This document shows, piece by piece, positions 1 to 8,142 of a stretch of DNA of 64,000 nt. Both the position numbers and the translations under genes were made by a program. Below the pieces are notes generated by a model that saw only the letters and a list, made by a program, of their open reading frames with translations, was not told where the DNA came from and did not search any database. Source of the DNA: Tepiditoga spiralis (GTDB taxonomy: Bacteria; Thermotogota; Thermotogae; Petrotogales; Petrotogaceae); assembly GCF_014701195.1 (NCBI RefSeq), contig NZ_AP018712.1, positions 762,501 through 826,500 on the forward strand. Reading direction: 5' to 3'. Each line of letters begins with the position of its first letter. Within the stretch, counting starts at the first letter, position 1.

Positions 1-379
1 TAAGGGATGTTGTTTTAAATGGATTATTTTTATAGGTTAAATCCAAACCCGAACAATAAACATCTATTCCATTAAATATTAATTCTTGAATTACTTCTGC
101 TAAATTTTCAGAAAAAAATTGTATTTCATCTATAAAAACTGCGCTTTCATCACCACTTATTTTATTTTTAATTTCTTCTGGATTTGTTATAGGGAAAGCT
201 TTTACTTTTGTATTTGTATGAGAAACTATATGCGTATCATCATATCTATCATCTATTACAGGTTTAAATGCTTTAAATTTTTTTTTACCTAATGAATATA
301 TTTCTACAAACTGTATTAATTCAGAAGTTTTTCCAGAATACATTGGTCCAACAATAACTACAAGCTTCCCTGTTTTCAT
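1..379 (-). CDS. tdk: Thymidine kinase, N-terminal part (cut by window edge)
   Basis: Phosphorylates thymidine to dTMP in the nucleotide salvage pathway, in the cytoplasm. The first 126 codons are visible. A P-loop GPMYSGKTSEL lies at about residues 11-21, and FIDEIQFF, the DExQF motif typical of type II thymidine kinases, is near residue 80. The C-terminal zinc/lasso part lies outside the window. The ATG overlaps the stop of the upstream gene by one base (TAATG), so translation is probably coupled to it. The family assignment rests on both motifs and on the P-loop position. Confidence 0.93.
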   Translation of the reverse strand, partial: MKTGKLVVIVGPMYSGKTSELIQFVEIYSLGKKKFKAFKPVIDDRYDDTHIVSHTNTKVKAFPITNPEEIKNKISGDESAVFIDEIQFFSENLAEVIQELIFNGIDVYCSGLDLTYKNNPFKTTSL

Positions 380-1068
380 TAAAATATTCCCCTTTCATTT
401 ATCTTTATGAATTCTTTTTCTGCTTTTTCCCAAAGTTTATCAAATCCGCATTTGTTTAAAATACTTTCATTTGGTTCTTTAAAATAATAAATATTAGTAT
501 AATTAATTTTTCCAAAAGTAACAAGTGCAAGTAAATACACAATAATTGATTTTAAAGAGTAATGATTATACAATAACTTTATAACTTTAATAAAGTTTTC
601 ATGTGCAACTTTAAAACTACTATTTATTTCATAAAAATCCATTAAAAGTTCATCATAAGTTACTATAAAATCTACATCGAGTTTATTTGGAAATAAACTC
701 AAAATATCGAGTTTTTTAAAACTTTTATTTAAATACTTTCTAACATATACAGCATCCATTAAAACTTCGAATTTTTTATGTTTTCTACCACTCCCAGCCA
801 CTTCAAAAATCTTAGGATGAAACTGTTCGTCTAAAAACATGTGTAAAAAATATCCCATTGCATAATCTGGGCTTATTTTATTTAATTCTTTTAAAAAATC
901 CATATATTTGACATTGTGTAACTTATCTCCTGCATTTTTATAATTTTTGTCTTTTACAACATAAAAAAATGGATCTGGACCCATTAAACCCAAATTAAAC
1001 ATTTTATGATTTTTTATGTCTTTGTACATTCTATTTCCAAAAATTATATGTGTTAACAAATCAGGCAT
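379..1068 (-). CDS. Zinc-dependent phospholipase C-like protein
   Basis: 229 residues resembling the zinc-dependent phospholipase C family (PF00882-like). It opens with PDLLTHIIFG, followed by GPDPFFY near residue 30. A histidine/aspartate series follows: GDKLH, YFLHMFLDEQFHPKIF near residues 70-85, and RKHKKFEVLMDAVY near residue 95. These would supply metal ligands. No signal peptide is seen, so it is probably cytoplasmic and its true substrate is unknown. It sits in a three-gene unit with a HAD phosphatase before it and tdk after it, with one-base overlaps at both junctions. Confidence 0.7.
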   Translation of the reverse strand: MPDLLTHIIFGNRMYKDIKNHKMFNLGLMGPDPFFYVVKDKNYKNAGDKLHNVKYMDFLKELNKISPDYAMGYFLHMFLDEQFHPKIFEVAGSGRKHKKFEVLMDAVYVRKYLNKSFKKLDILSLFPNKLDVDFIVTYDELLMDFYEINSSFKVAHENFIKVIKLLYNHYSLKSIIVYLLALVTFGKINYTNIYYFKEPNESILNKCGFDKLWEKAEKEFIKINERGIF

Positions 1069-1727
1069 TATTTTTTATCTCCATCCAATATTTTCCAATT
1101 TCTTTTTAAAGCCATTTTTTTTAACTTTTTATCGGGTCCAACACAAACTGGATACTTAACCTTTTCAAGTAATGGCATGTCAGTTATAGAATCAGAATAA
1201 AAATAAGCATTTTTTAAAGTATATCCATTTTTCTTACAATAATTTTCTGCAAGAGTAACTTTGTTTTCTTCATAACAATAAACTCCTAAATTACCTGTAA
1301 AAATGTCATCTTTAAATTCAAGTTCAGTACATATTAAATCATCAAATCCTAAATTATCTTTAATTGGTTGACATAAATTTCTTGGAGAAGCAGATATTAT
1401 AACTAAGTTTCCATTATTTTTCTTATGAAATTCTATTTCATCAAGCATACTTTGCCTTATATAAGATTTTACCAATTTTTGATAAGTTTCTTCAGCAAAA
1501 TCAAATATTTCTTTTCTATTCATTCCTTTATATTTTTTTGAAACTTTCCTTGTTATTTTTTCCATATTTATCAAACCTAACTTATATAAAAAAGGATATG
1601 GAACTAATTTTAAAATTTCCCATCTATTTATATAACCTTCATTGTAAAAATTTTTAAAATAAAGTCTTCCAGCATATGTTGTTAAAATAGTATGATCCAT
1701 GTCAAAAAACGCCACATAATCTTTCAT
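1068..1727 (-). CDS. HAD-superfamily phosphatase (subfamily IB, SerB-like)
   Basis: 219 residues with the HAD signature. DMDHTIL supplies the nucleophile D9 and the acid/base D11, ISASPRN near residue 110 is motif II, and YSDSITDMPLL near residue 177 is the Mg-binding motif III/IV. The helical cap between motifs I and II fits subfamily IB (phosphoserine-phosphatase-like). The substrate cannot be read from sequence. The gene is first in a minus-strand unit with the PLC-like gene and tdk. The ribosome site TGAGGTG lies six bases before the ATG. Confidence 0.85.
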   Translation of the reverse strand: MKDYVAFFDMDHTILTTYAGRLYFKNFYNEGYINRWEILKLVPYPFLYKLGLINMEKITRKVSKKYKGMNRKEIFDFAEETYQKLVKSYIRQSMLDEIEFHKKNNGNLVIISASPRNLCQPIKDNLGFDDLICTELEFKDDIFTGNLGVYCYEENKVTLAENYCKKNGYTLKNAYFYSDSITDMPLLEKVKYPVCVGPDKKLKKMALKRNWKILDGDKK

Positions 1728-1885
1728 ATATCACCTCAAAAAATATTATATATAATCATTTCTTTTTTTATTAAATTATACCATATTAAATTATTTTTTT
1801 ATTTTACAATTTTATTCTTCTTTACTATAAAACTTAATCTTTATGGTAAAATAATTATAGTATCCTAAAACTAAGGAGAGTTATA

Positions 1886-2533
1886 ATGAACAACACTTGT
1901 AAGATTTGTGGAAATAAAACAGAAGAATTTTATGATGAGCAAATGAAATCATATTACTATTACTGTTCAAACTGTGAATTTATTTCAAAAGCTGAAGAAT
2001 CTATTCTCTCAATAACTGAAGAAAAAAATAGATATAATTATCACAACAATTCAATTGATGATATAAAATATGTTAATTACTTTAAAAAATTCTTAGATAC
2101 TTCTGTTTTAAAATATGTAAAAGGAAAAGATGGTTTAGATTTTGGTAGTGGTCCATCACCAGTTCTTTCAATGATTTTAGAAAAGGATTATAATTTTAAA
2201 ATGGATATATATGATTTATTTTATGCTCCAAAAAAAGTATATATTGGAAAGAAATATGATTTAATTACATGCACAGAAGTAATAGAACATTTAAAGTATC
2301 CTATGAAATATTTTAATTTATTTAAAAATCTTTTAAATAAATATGGTATTTTAGCTATAATGACATCTTTTCATCCTAAAAGTGTAGAAGATTTTCATAA
2401 ATGGTATTATAAAAAAGATTCAACTCATATTTCGTTTTTTACCGAAAATACCATGAAAATAATATCAAAAAAAACTGGTTTAAATTTATTATTTACAGAT
2501 AATAAAAAGTATTCAATATTTAATGTGAGGTGA
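1886..2533 (+). CDS. SAM-dependent methyltransferase with N-terminal zinc finger
   Basis: 215 residues. CKICG (residues 5-9) and CSNC (about residues 27-30) form a C-x2-C/C-x2-C zinc ribbon. A class I methyltransferase core follows: DFGSGPSP near residue 87 as the glycine-rich SAM loop, then DLITCTEVIEHLKYP, which is typical of Methyltransf_23-type enzymes. The substrate is unknown. The start follows AAGGAGAG with good spacing. Its stop (TGA) lies inside the GAGGTGA ribosome site of the next gene, so the two are co-transcribed. Confidence 0.82.
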   Translation: MNNTCKICGNKTEEFYDEQMKSYYYYCSNCEFISKAEESILSITEEKNRYNYHNNSIDDIKYVNYFKKFLDTSVLKYVKGKDGLDFGSGPSPVLSMILEKDYNFKMDIYDLFYAPKKVYIGKKYDLITCTEVIEHLKYPMKYFNLFKNLLNKYGILAIMTSFHPKSVEDFHKWYYKKDSTHISFFTENTMKIISKKTGLNLLFTDNKKYSIFNVR

Positions 2534-2539
2534 TTTTAA

Positions 2540-2767
2540 ATGGCAGAATTAAAATTTGAAATAATAGAAACATTCGGAACATTATCAGAATCTTCAAAAG
2601 GGTGGGCTAAACAATTAAAAAAAGTAAGCTGGAATGAAAGAGAGGCAAAGTATGATATTAGAGAATGGTCTCCTGATGAATCAAAAATGAGTAAGGGAAT
2701 AACTTTAACTAAGGAAGAATTAATAAAGTTAAAAGATATTTTAAATGGAATGGATTTCAATGAATGA
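2540..2767 (+). CDS. PC4/YdbC-like single-stranded DNA-binding protein
   Basis: 75 residues with the fold signature of bacterial PC4-domain (YdbC) proteins: a short beta region, then KYDIREWSPDESKMSKGITLTKEEL at residues 37-61, where the family has its conserved R-x-W and KGI-x-L-x-x-E elements. Such proteins bind single-stranded DNA as dimers, and a role in transcription or repair is inferred. It lies six bases after the methyltransferase gene and its 3' end overlaps the start region of the next gene. Confidence 0.72.
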   Translation: MAELKFEIIETFGTLSESSKGWAKQLKKVSWNEREAKYDIREWSPDESKMSKGITLTKEELIKLKDILNGMDFNE

Positions 2768-3146
2768 AAATGAATTTTTTTCAACAGAATATCCTAAAAT
2801 ATTAGAAAAAATTAATAAAAATATATACATATACTTATTTACTAAAAATACTATTTTAATAAGCTATTTTTTATTTTTATCCTTTATTTTTTTATTTCTA
2901 TACTTAAAAACATATGTTATATCTTTTATTTTTGTGTCTCTTTCAATGCCTTTGTTTTTTTTAGTAAAAAAAATTTCTTTAAACTTAGATTATAAACTAA
3001 ATAAATTAAACTTATCTCTTCAAAAATTTATTGATTTAAAGATGATGTATGGTAAAAAAGTTGGAAGATACTTAAATGAAAACTCTTTTGAAAAATTTTT
3101 TTCTGATATTAAAAATGAACTAAATAAAAGCAATTTAAAATTTTAA
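2760..3146 (+). CDS. Small two-TM membrane protein, unknown function
   Basis: About 128 residues, not recognised. There are two adjacent hydrophobic segments at about residues 25-70 and a charged amphipathic C-terminus. An ATG at 2745 is also in frame, but neither start has a strong ribosome site, so the 5' end is uncertain. The 3' end of the PC4-domain gene overlaps the start, suggesting translational coupling. It ends in a perfect inverted repeat shared with the convergent gene. Confidence 0.6.
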   Translation: MNENEFFSTEYPKILEKINKNIYIYLFTKNTILISYFLFLSFIFLFLYLKTYVISFIFVSLSMPLFFLVKKISLNLDYKLNKLNLSLQKFIDLKMMYGKKVGRYLNENSFEKFFSDIKNELNKSNLKF

Positions 3147-3174
3147 TGAGTTAGTTAAAACTAACTCATTAAAA
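3141..3174. repeat. Perfect palindrome between convergent genes
   Basis: A 16-bp perfect inverted repeat with a 2-base loop (core GAGTTAGTT..AACTAACTC, flanked by TTTT and AAAA). It covers the ends of both convergent genes. No run of T follows the stem on either strand, so it is not a classical terminator, but it may slow both transcripts. Confidence 0.5.
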
Positions 3175-4866
3175 TGTTTCTATATCTATTGCGTTAAACG
3201 TATCTACTTTTTTTATCATTTTAAAATCAGAATCATAAATATAAATACCTTCATATAAAAGAGATATATAAACTTTATTATTATAGTATTCTATATCAGA
3301 AATTGGCAATTTAAAGTTTATCTCTTTTATTTTTTTTAATTCTTTATTTAATACAATTAATTTATCTTGTATAGAAATAAAAATTTTATCTTTTGAAAAA
3401 AGAATTTTATCTACCTTAGTTTCTGTATTGTAAGACTTTTCAATCTTGAATTGTAAATTTAACTCATCTATACCATCCTCTGTAAGAATATAAATACCTT
3501 CATTATAAAAACTTTCTATTATTCTTTTATTAGATTCATACATTATTTTATTATTTAAATATATTTTTTTGTTTTTAACATAATAATATTTTTTATTAAT
3601 TAATAATATATTTGAAACTAAATTTTCTAATACTTTACTATTATCCTTTAATTTAAAAGCTCCTTCTTTATTTACATAATAAGTTTCATTCAAATCTAAA
3701 ATATTCAAAGCTGAAACTTCATATGTTTTTTTATTGTATAAATCTATTATTTTATCATCATTTAAAAGAAAAATATTTTTATTTGTTTTAATAATTTTTC
3801 CATTTAATTCTTCTTTTTTTAGTATATTAAAATTTTTATCCATATAATATATTTTTTTATCATCTACTGCAAAAAACAAATCATTTATTCCTTTTAATAA
3901 GTAAACTGAATCCATTTTATTGTACTGTTCAATTAATTTTAAAGTATTTAAGTCATATATTTGTAAACCTTTATCATACCTTGTTAAATACATATAATCA
4001 TCAAAAATTTTTATTTTCGTATTTGAAAAATCACCACTTATTATTTTTTTCATTTTATTATCTAAAGTATATATTCCATCTGAAGCTGCAAAATAAATTA
4101 TATTATTATAAAATGCAAAAGAATTTATTGAATAAGATATAGCTTTAAACTCAACTTTATTTTCAAAAAAACTTTCTATATTAAAGGTATAAAATCCCAA
4201 AAATCTATCTAAAAGATATAACTTTCCATCATTTGCCAATATTTGTATTGGAGAAAATAACTTTGTAAAACTTCCAACCTCATTAAACTTTTCATTAAAT
4301 ATTTTTATTCCAATTTTTGGACCAACTACAAAAAGATTATTTTTATACTTAGTCATAGAAGTAACTATTCCATTTATTTTTATATGTTTTTTCAAACGCA
4401 AAAATCCACCAGGTTTAAGTTCAAATACAACAATACCATTTTTACCATCACCAACATAAATTTGATTTTTATCAACGAGCAAGCTTAAAGCATCTCCAAA
4501 AGTATTGTATTCATTTAATAAGGTTATTGAATTTTTATTTATGTTGTATATCTTTAATCCATCTTTATCTGTTAAATACAACGTACTTCCAATTATTTTT
4601 ATGGAATTTACATAGTTTCCAGTATTTATTTGTTTTATTATCTTATTATCCTTTAAACTAAATAAATAAATCCCACTATATCCACCACTTATTACAGCAG
4701 TTTCTTTACCAACATATTCATAATTTGTTGTTTTTTTTATACTTTCACTATTCTTTACATTTGTTTTTAAAATAATTTCATCTGTTTTTATAGTATTAAA
4801 AGCTGTATATATAATCAAAAAAGATATCAAATAAAATACTACTATTTCTAAAAAGTTTTTTTTCAT
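3169..4866 (-). CDS. Membrane-anchored beta-propeller-like protein
   Basis: 565 residues from the ATG at 4866, chosen because AAAGGAGTT lies seven bases before it. A longer in-frame start would run through the fliS terminator. An N-terminal hydrophobic segment at about residues 5-22 anchors it. The rest is a string of about 12-14 short beta repeats of the type KIYLTRYDKGLQIYD or IYVGDGKNGIVVFEL, reminiscent of LVIVD/WD-like propellers. This predicts an extracytoplasmic propeller. The function is unknown. It follows the fliS terminator and is probably a separate unit. Confidence 0.65.
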   Translation of the reverse strand: MKKNFLEIVVFYLISFLIIYTAFNTIKTDEIILKTNVKNSESIKKTTNYEYVGKETAVISGGYSGIYLFSLKDNKIIKQINTGNYVNSIKIIGSTLYLTDKDGLKIYNINKNSITLLNEYNTFGDALSLLVDKNQIYVGDGKNGIVVFELKPGGFLRLKKHIKINGIVTSMTKYKNNLFVVGPKIGIKIFNEKFNEVGSFTKLFSPIQILANDGKLYLLDRFLGFYTFNIESFFENKVEFKAISYSINSFAFYNNIIYFAASDGIYTLDNKMKKIISGDFSNTKIKIFDDYMYLTRYDKGLQIYDLNTLKLIEQYNKMDSVYLLKGINDLFFAVDDKKIYYMDKNFNILKKEELNGKIIKTNKNIFLLNDDKIIDLYNKKTYEVSALNILDLNETYYVNKEGAFKLKDNSKVLENLVSNILLINKKYYYVKNKKIYLNNKIMYESNKRIIESFYNEGIYILTEDGIDELNLQFKIEKSYNTETKVDKILFSKDKIFISIQDKLIVLNKELKKIKEINFKLPISDIEYYNNKVYISLLYEGIYIYDSDFKMIKKVDTFNAIDIETF

Positions 4867-4884
4867 TTTATAACTCCTTTCTTT

Positions 4885-4914
4885 AAAAAATGAACGGGAT
4901 AACTCCCGTTCATT
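4885..4914 (-). terminator. Rho-independent terminator of the fliS operon
   Basis: On the minus strand an 11-bp stem (ATGAACGGGA-type arms) is followed by six T, directly after the fliS stop codon. Confidence 0.9.
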
Positions 4915-4915
4915 A

Positions 4916-5347
4916 TTAAGTTTGTATATCAAATTTTGATTTGTTTGTATTTGCACTCATTTCTTTAAGTGTATTAACAGATTTTTTCATTGCTTCCTTC
5001 CAAGTATCCAATAAATCTTTTATAAGACCTTGTACTTCTTCAATTATTTCAATATCTTTTTTTACATTTGCTTCTAAAAGTCTTCTATACATATAATTAT
5101 ATAAAGATCTTAAATTTTTTGATACTTCTCCACCAACTTCCATATCCAATGAAACATTTAATTCATTTATTATATCTTCAACTCTTATTATTTGTTTATT
5201 TGCTTCAGTAAAATTTTTTTCTTTTATCATTGTTTTAGATTTTTCAAGTCTTTCAACAGCATTTGAATAAAGCATTTCAACGAGCTTAGCAGGAGTAGCA
5301 GTTCTTACTGTATTTTCAAAATAAGTATTGTTGTTTTGATTATACAT
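4916..5347 (-). CDS. fliS: Flagellar export chaperone FliS
   Basis: 143 residues, the usual FliS length. It has the typical N-terminus (YFENTVRTATPAKLVEMLYSNAV) and a four-helix body containing VSLDMEVGGEVSKNLRSLY and YMYRRLLEANVK. FliS binds the C-terminal helix of flagellin in the cytoplasm and prevents its early polymerisation. It is the last gene of a long minus-strand unit, 12 bases after an unknown gene, and is followed by a strong terminator. The ribosome site AAGAGGTG lies eight bases upstream. Confidence 0.93.
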   Translation of the reverse strand: MYNQNNNTYFENTVRTATPAKLVEMLYSNAVERLEKSKTMIKEKNFTEANKQIIRVEDIINELNVSLDMEVGGEVSKNLRSLYNYMYRRLLEANVKKDIEIIEEVQGLIKDLLDTWKEAMKKSVNTLKEMSANTNKSKFDIQT

Positions 5348-5359
5348 TTAAATCACCTC

Positions 5360-5962
5360 TTAATTAAAACTTTCATTAAGTAATCTTTTTCCTTCTTCAA
5401 ATATTTCTTCAAATAATTTTAATATTTCTTCAAAATCAAAATCAACAATATCCGAAAGTTCCAAAGTGTCTTTTTCTTCTTGTGCTTTAAACATTGATTC
5501 TATTACCTTTTTTATTTTTTCAATATCTTCATCTGAGTATATCTTTTTATTTGAAAATATTTCTATTTGTTCAATTATTTTAAGGAGTGACTGAAATCCT
5601 TCTGATAAAGCTGAAAGCATTTTTTGACCTTCTTGTGTATTTAAAAGCAACTCTTTTGAAAAAGATTCTGAATTTTCCTTTACTTTATTCAAATAAACTA
5701 AAGCTTCATCACACAATGTCATTAAAACATCTTTTTTTGGTTTAAATTCTAATACTATATTTTCTCCACCTTCAAAATGAGCATTTTGAAGCTCTGATAT
5801 ATACGAAATTGGAATTTCTTTATCATTTATCTTTAAATAAGTTAGAATTCCTTCTGTTTCATTTGTATATTCTGTAATCATATCATTAAAAGATTGAAAT
5901 TTTTCGGGCTCTACACTCAGTGTTTCATTTTTTATTCCTCTTAATTCTACATTTATATTCAA
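5360..5962 (-). CDS. Unknown protein upstream of fliS
   Basis: 200 residues, not recognised. The N-terminal 75 residues look like a small beta fold (NVELRGIKNETLSVEP; ILTYLKINDKEIPISYI). The C-terminal two thirds are helical and acidic and end with EEILKLFEEIFEEGKRLLNES. The start is TTG at 5962, the only start compatible with the GGGAGG site ten bases upstream. The position between an unknown acidic protein and fliS suggests a flagellar accessory or chaperone role (inference only). Confidence 0.7.
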   Translation of the reverse strand: MNINVELRGIKNETLSVEPEKFQSFNDMITEYTNETEGILTYLKINDKEIPISYISELQNAHFEGGENIVLEFKPKKDVLMTLCDEALVYLNKVKENSESFSKELLLNTQEGQKMLSALSEGFQSLLKIIEQIEIFSNKKIYSDEDIEKIKKVIESMFKAQEEKDTLELSDIVDFDFEEILKLFEEIFEEGKRLLNESFN

Positions 5963-6010
5963 TGCACTGCAACCTCCCTTTTTAGTCTTTAATATATCGA
6001 CTAAAAACCT

Positions 6011-7225
6011 TTAATACTTAAACTTACTTACCTTTTTTCCTATATTCTTTGAATCATTAAATAAGTTCCTATACCATTGTTTATATTCATTTATTTTTTT
6101 ATCTTCTGATACATTATAAATGTTTATAAAATCTTCTTCCAAATTCAAAAACTCAAATAATTTAGAAAGCTTTTCAAATTGATTTAATATCATATCTTTT
6201 CCAAAGTAATTAATTAATTTTAATAAAATTTCTTTTTCTACATCTTCTTTTTCTACATCATCTTTAAACATTTTTAATTCATCTAAAGCGTCTTTTATTT
6301 CAAATTGTATACTTTTTGAGTTTCCAGACAATAATTCATCAAATAATTCTATAAAATCTTCTTCTTCATCAAAGTTTTCATCAAATATTTCCTTCATTTT
6401 ATCTTCAATTTCATCCATATCTTCTATAATAAAATCTAACTCTACCTCTGGAGAAATGAAATCTTCCTCTCTTGTTTCACGAGTCTTTAAAAATTTTAAA
6501 TAATTTATATACTCTTTTAATTCATCACTAGCATTATCTATTTCCAATATTCTTTTCAAATTAACATCATAAATATTAAATATCTCATCTTTTTTATTAA
6601 TTAAATAGTTATATGAAACTTCTTTTGCATTAGAAGCTTCACCATATTCTTTTGTTAATTTATCTATTATTTCTGGTAAAATAGAACTTCTAAATGAATT
6701 AAGTTCTTTTAATAAAGATTTATAAAAATCTAAAAGTTGTTTTTTAGTAAATTTTACAAATAAATCAAAGTAATTCTGATAATCATAAGAAGAAAATAAT
6801 AAATGATGCTCAATATATCTTCCATCTTTTTTTAAATATAAAAAAGTAATATCTGTACTTTCATTCAAAGAATAAATCAAAGATTCCATATCTATTATAT
6901 TTTGAGTTTGATGATCTAATTCTGTAGAAAGTACTGAAACCATATTTTTTTTGTCTGATTCAAGAAATGAATTTATTCTAGTTAAAGTTAAGATAAATGG
7001 AATGTATTCCATATTTATCTTTAATTTATCGAATTCTGTATTTTTTTCAAGATTAAATTCATTATCATACCATACATAATCTCCAGTTTTTAAGCTTACT
7101 TCAAAACTATATTTTTCTAATATATCAGAATCTGAGCTTTTATTTTGATTAAATAGTATTTTTTTTATAAAATTCGGTTTAATTTCAAAGTAATCTCCGT
7201 TTTTTTTCTTGTAAACGGCCAACAC
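6011..7225 (-). CDS. Unknown acidic cytoplasmic protein in the fliS operon
   Basis: 404 residues, not recognised; no membrane segment or signal peptide. It is rich in Glu/Asp, with an acidic stretch near residues 250-300 (VELDFIIEDMDEIEDKM and DEEEDFIELFDELL) and long predicted helices. The start is GTG at 7225 or TTG at 7222, just after GAGGTG, which overlaps the stop of the transferase gene. It lies between glycan genes and fliS, so a link to surface glycans or flagella is plausible but unproven. Confidence 0.7.
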   Translation of the reverse strand: MLAVYKKKNGDYFEIKPNFIKKILFNQNKSSDSDILEKYSFEVSLKTGDYVWYDNEFNLEKNTEFDKLKINMEYIPFILTLTRINSFLESDKKNMVSVLSTELDHQTQNIIDMESLIYSLNESTDITFLYLKKDGRYIEHHLLFSSYDYQNYFDLFVKFTKKQLLDFYKSLLKELNSFRSSILPEIIDKLTKEYGEASNAKEVSYNYLINKKDEIFNIYDVNLKRILEIDNASDELKEYINYLKFLKTRETREEDFISPEVELDFIIEDMDEIEDKMKEIFDENFDEEEDFIELFDELLSGNSKSIQFEIKDALDELKMFKDDVEKEDVEKEILLKLINYFGKDMILNQFEKLSKLFEFLNLEEDFINIYNVSEDKKINEYKQWYRNLFNDSKNIGKKVSKFKY

Positions 7226-7232
7226 TTACACC

Positions 7233-8138
7233 TCACTTATCATATCCATAAAGATTTAATATTTTTCCAAGTATTAAAAATGTTACTATTGAAATTATAG
7301 CACCATAAATTGGAAAATTCCAAGAAAACAGAGATATTAAACCATATGTTATAGAAATTAAATATAAAACAAAGACTGTTAACGGTACAGAAGAATTAAA
7401 TCTTCTATTTAACTTATCATATATATGTTCTCTATCTCCAGAAAATGGTGATTTTTTATTTAAAATTCTTCTTAATATCGCAAAAGAGAAATCAGTTGCA
7501 AAAACTCCTCCTATTATTAAAGATATAAAATATCCTCCATTTCCATGTTTTTGAGTTAAACTCGTTATTGAATAAAACAATGTAAATCCAAGTAAATAAG
7601 ACCCTGCATCACCTAAAAATATCTTAGCAGGATATTTATTATAAATTAAAAAACCTATTAATGCAAAAACTATATAATATAAACTATTATCTCCAAGTAT
7701 AGCAAAAAAGGTTAAAGCTATTGCGGTTATTCCAGAACAAACTCCATCCATACCATCTATCATATTTACTGAATTTATTATTGCAACTCCAGTAATCATT
7801 AATAGAAAAAAATACACAATATGAATATAACCATAAATCATATATATAGTAATTCCCATTAAAATAAATTCCAAAATTAATCTTACTTTAGAATTAACAT
7901 TCTTTATATCATCCCAAAGCCCTAAAAAAGTTATTAATACAGCTGGAAGTATATAAGAAATATTAAAAATAAAAAACGGGATTATAGAAAATAAAACTGC
8001 AACTCCTCCCAAATAGGGTATTGATTTTTTATGCGTTTTTAAGTTTTCATCTGGATTATCAACTATATTAGCTTTCTTTGCTATGAGTATCATTAAAGGT
8101 GTTAAAATTATTGCAAATATCATAGATAAAGCATACAT
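7233..8138 (-). CDS. WecA/TagO-like undecaprenyl-phosphate sugar-1-phosphate transferase
   Basis: 301 residues with about nine or ten membrane segments, of the MraY/WecA/TagO family. Family motifs are in order: GGVAVLFSI near residue 45, WDDIKNVNSKVRL near 76, NSVNMIDGMDG near 122, FLGDAGSYLLGF near 174 and SGDREHIYDKL near 233. It is expected to load a HexNAc-1-phosphate onto undecaprenyl phosphate at the inner membrane and so start synthesis of a glycan. It follows the dehydratase gene, whose stop codon lies inside its ribosome site (AGCGAGGTAA). Confidence 0.88.
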   Translation of the reverse strand: MYALSMIFAIILTPLMILIAKKANIVDNPDENLKTHKKSIPYLGGVAVLFSIIPFFIFNISYILPAVLITFLGLWDDIKNVNSKVRLILEFILMGITIYMIYGYIHIVYFFLLMITGVAIINSVNMIDGMDGVCSGITAIALTFFAILGDNSLYYIVFALIGFLIYNKYPAKIFLGDAGSYLLGFTLFYSITSLTQKHGNGGYFISLIIGGVFATDFSFAILRRILNKKSPFSGDREHIYDKLNRRFNSSVPLTVFVLYLISITYGLISLFSWNFPIYGAIISIVTFLILGKILNLYGYDK

Positions 8139-8142
8139 ATTA

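Noticed and set aside
4867-4956. N-terminal extension of the beta-propeller protein
   Set aside because: It reads through the fliS terminator and stop; the ATG at 4866 follows AAAGGAGTT and begins at the membrane anchor.
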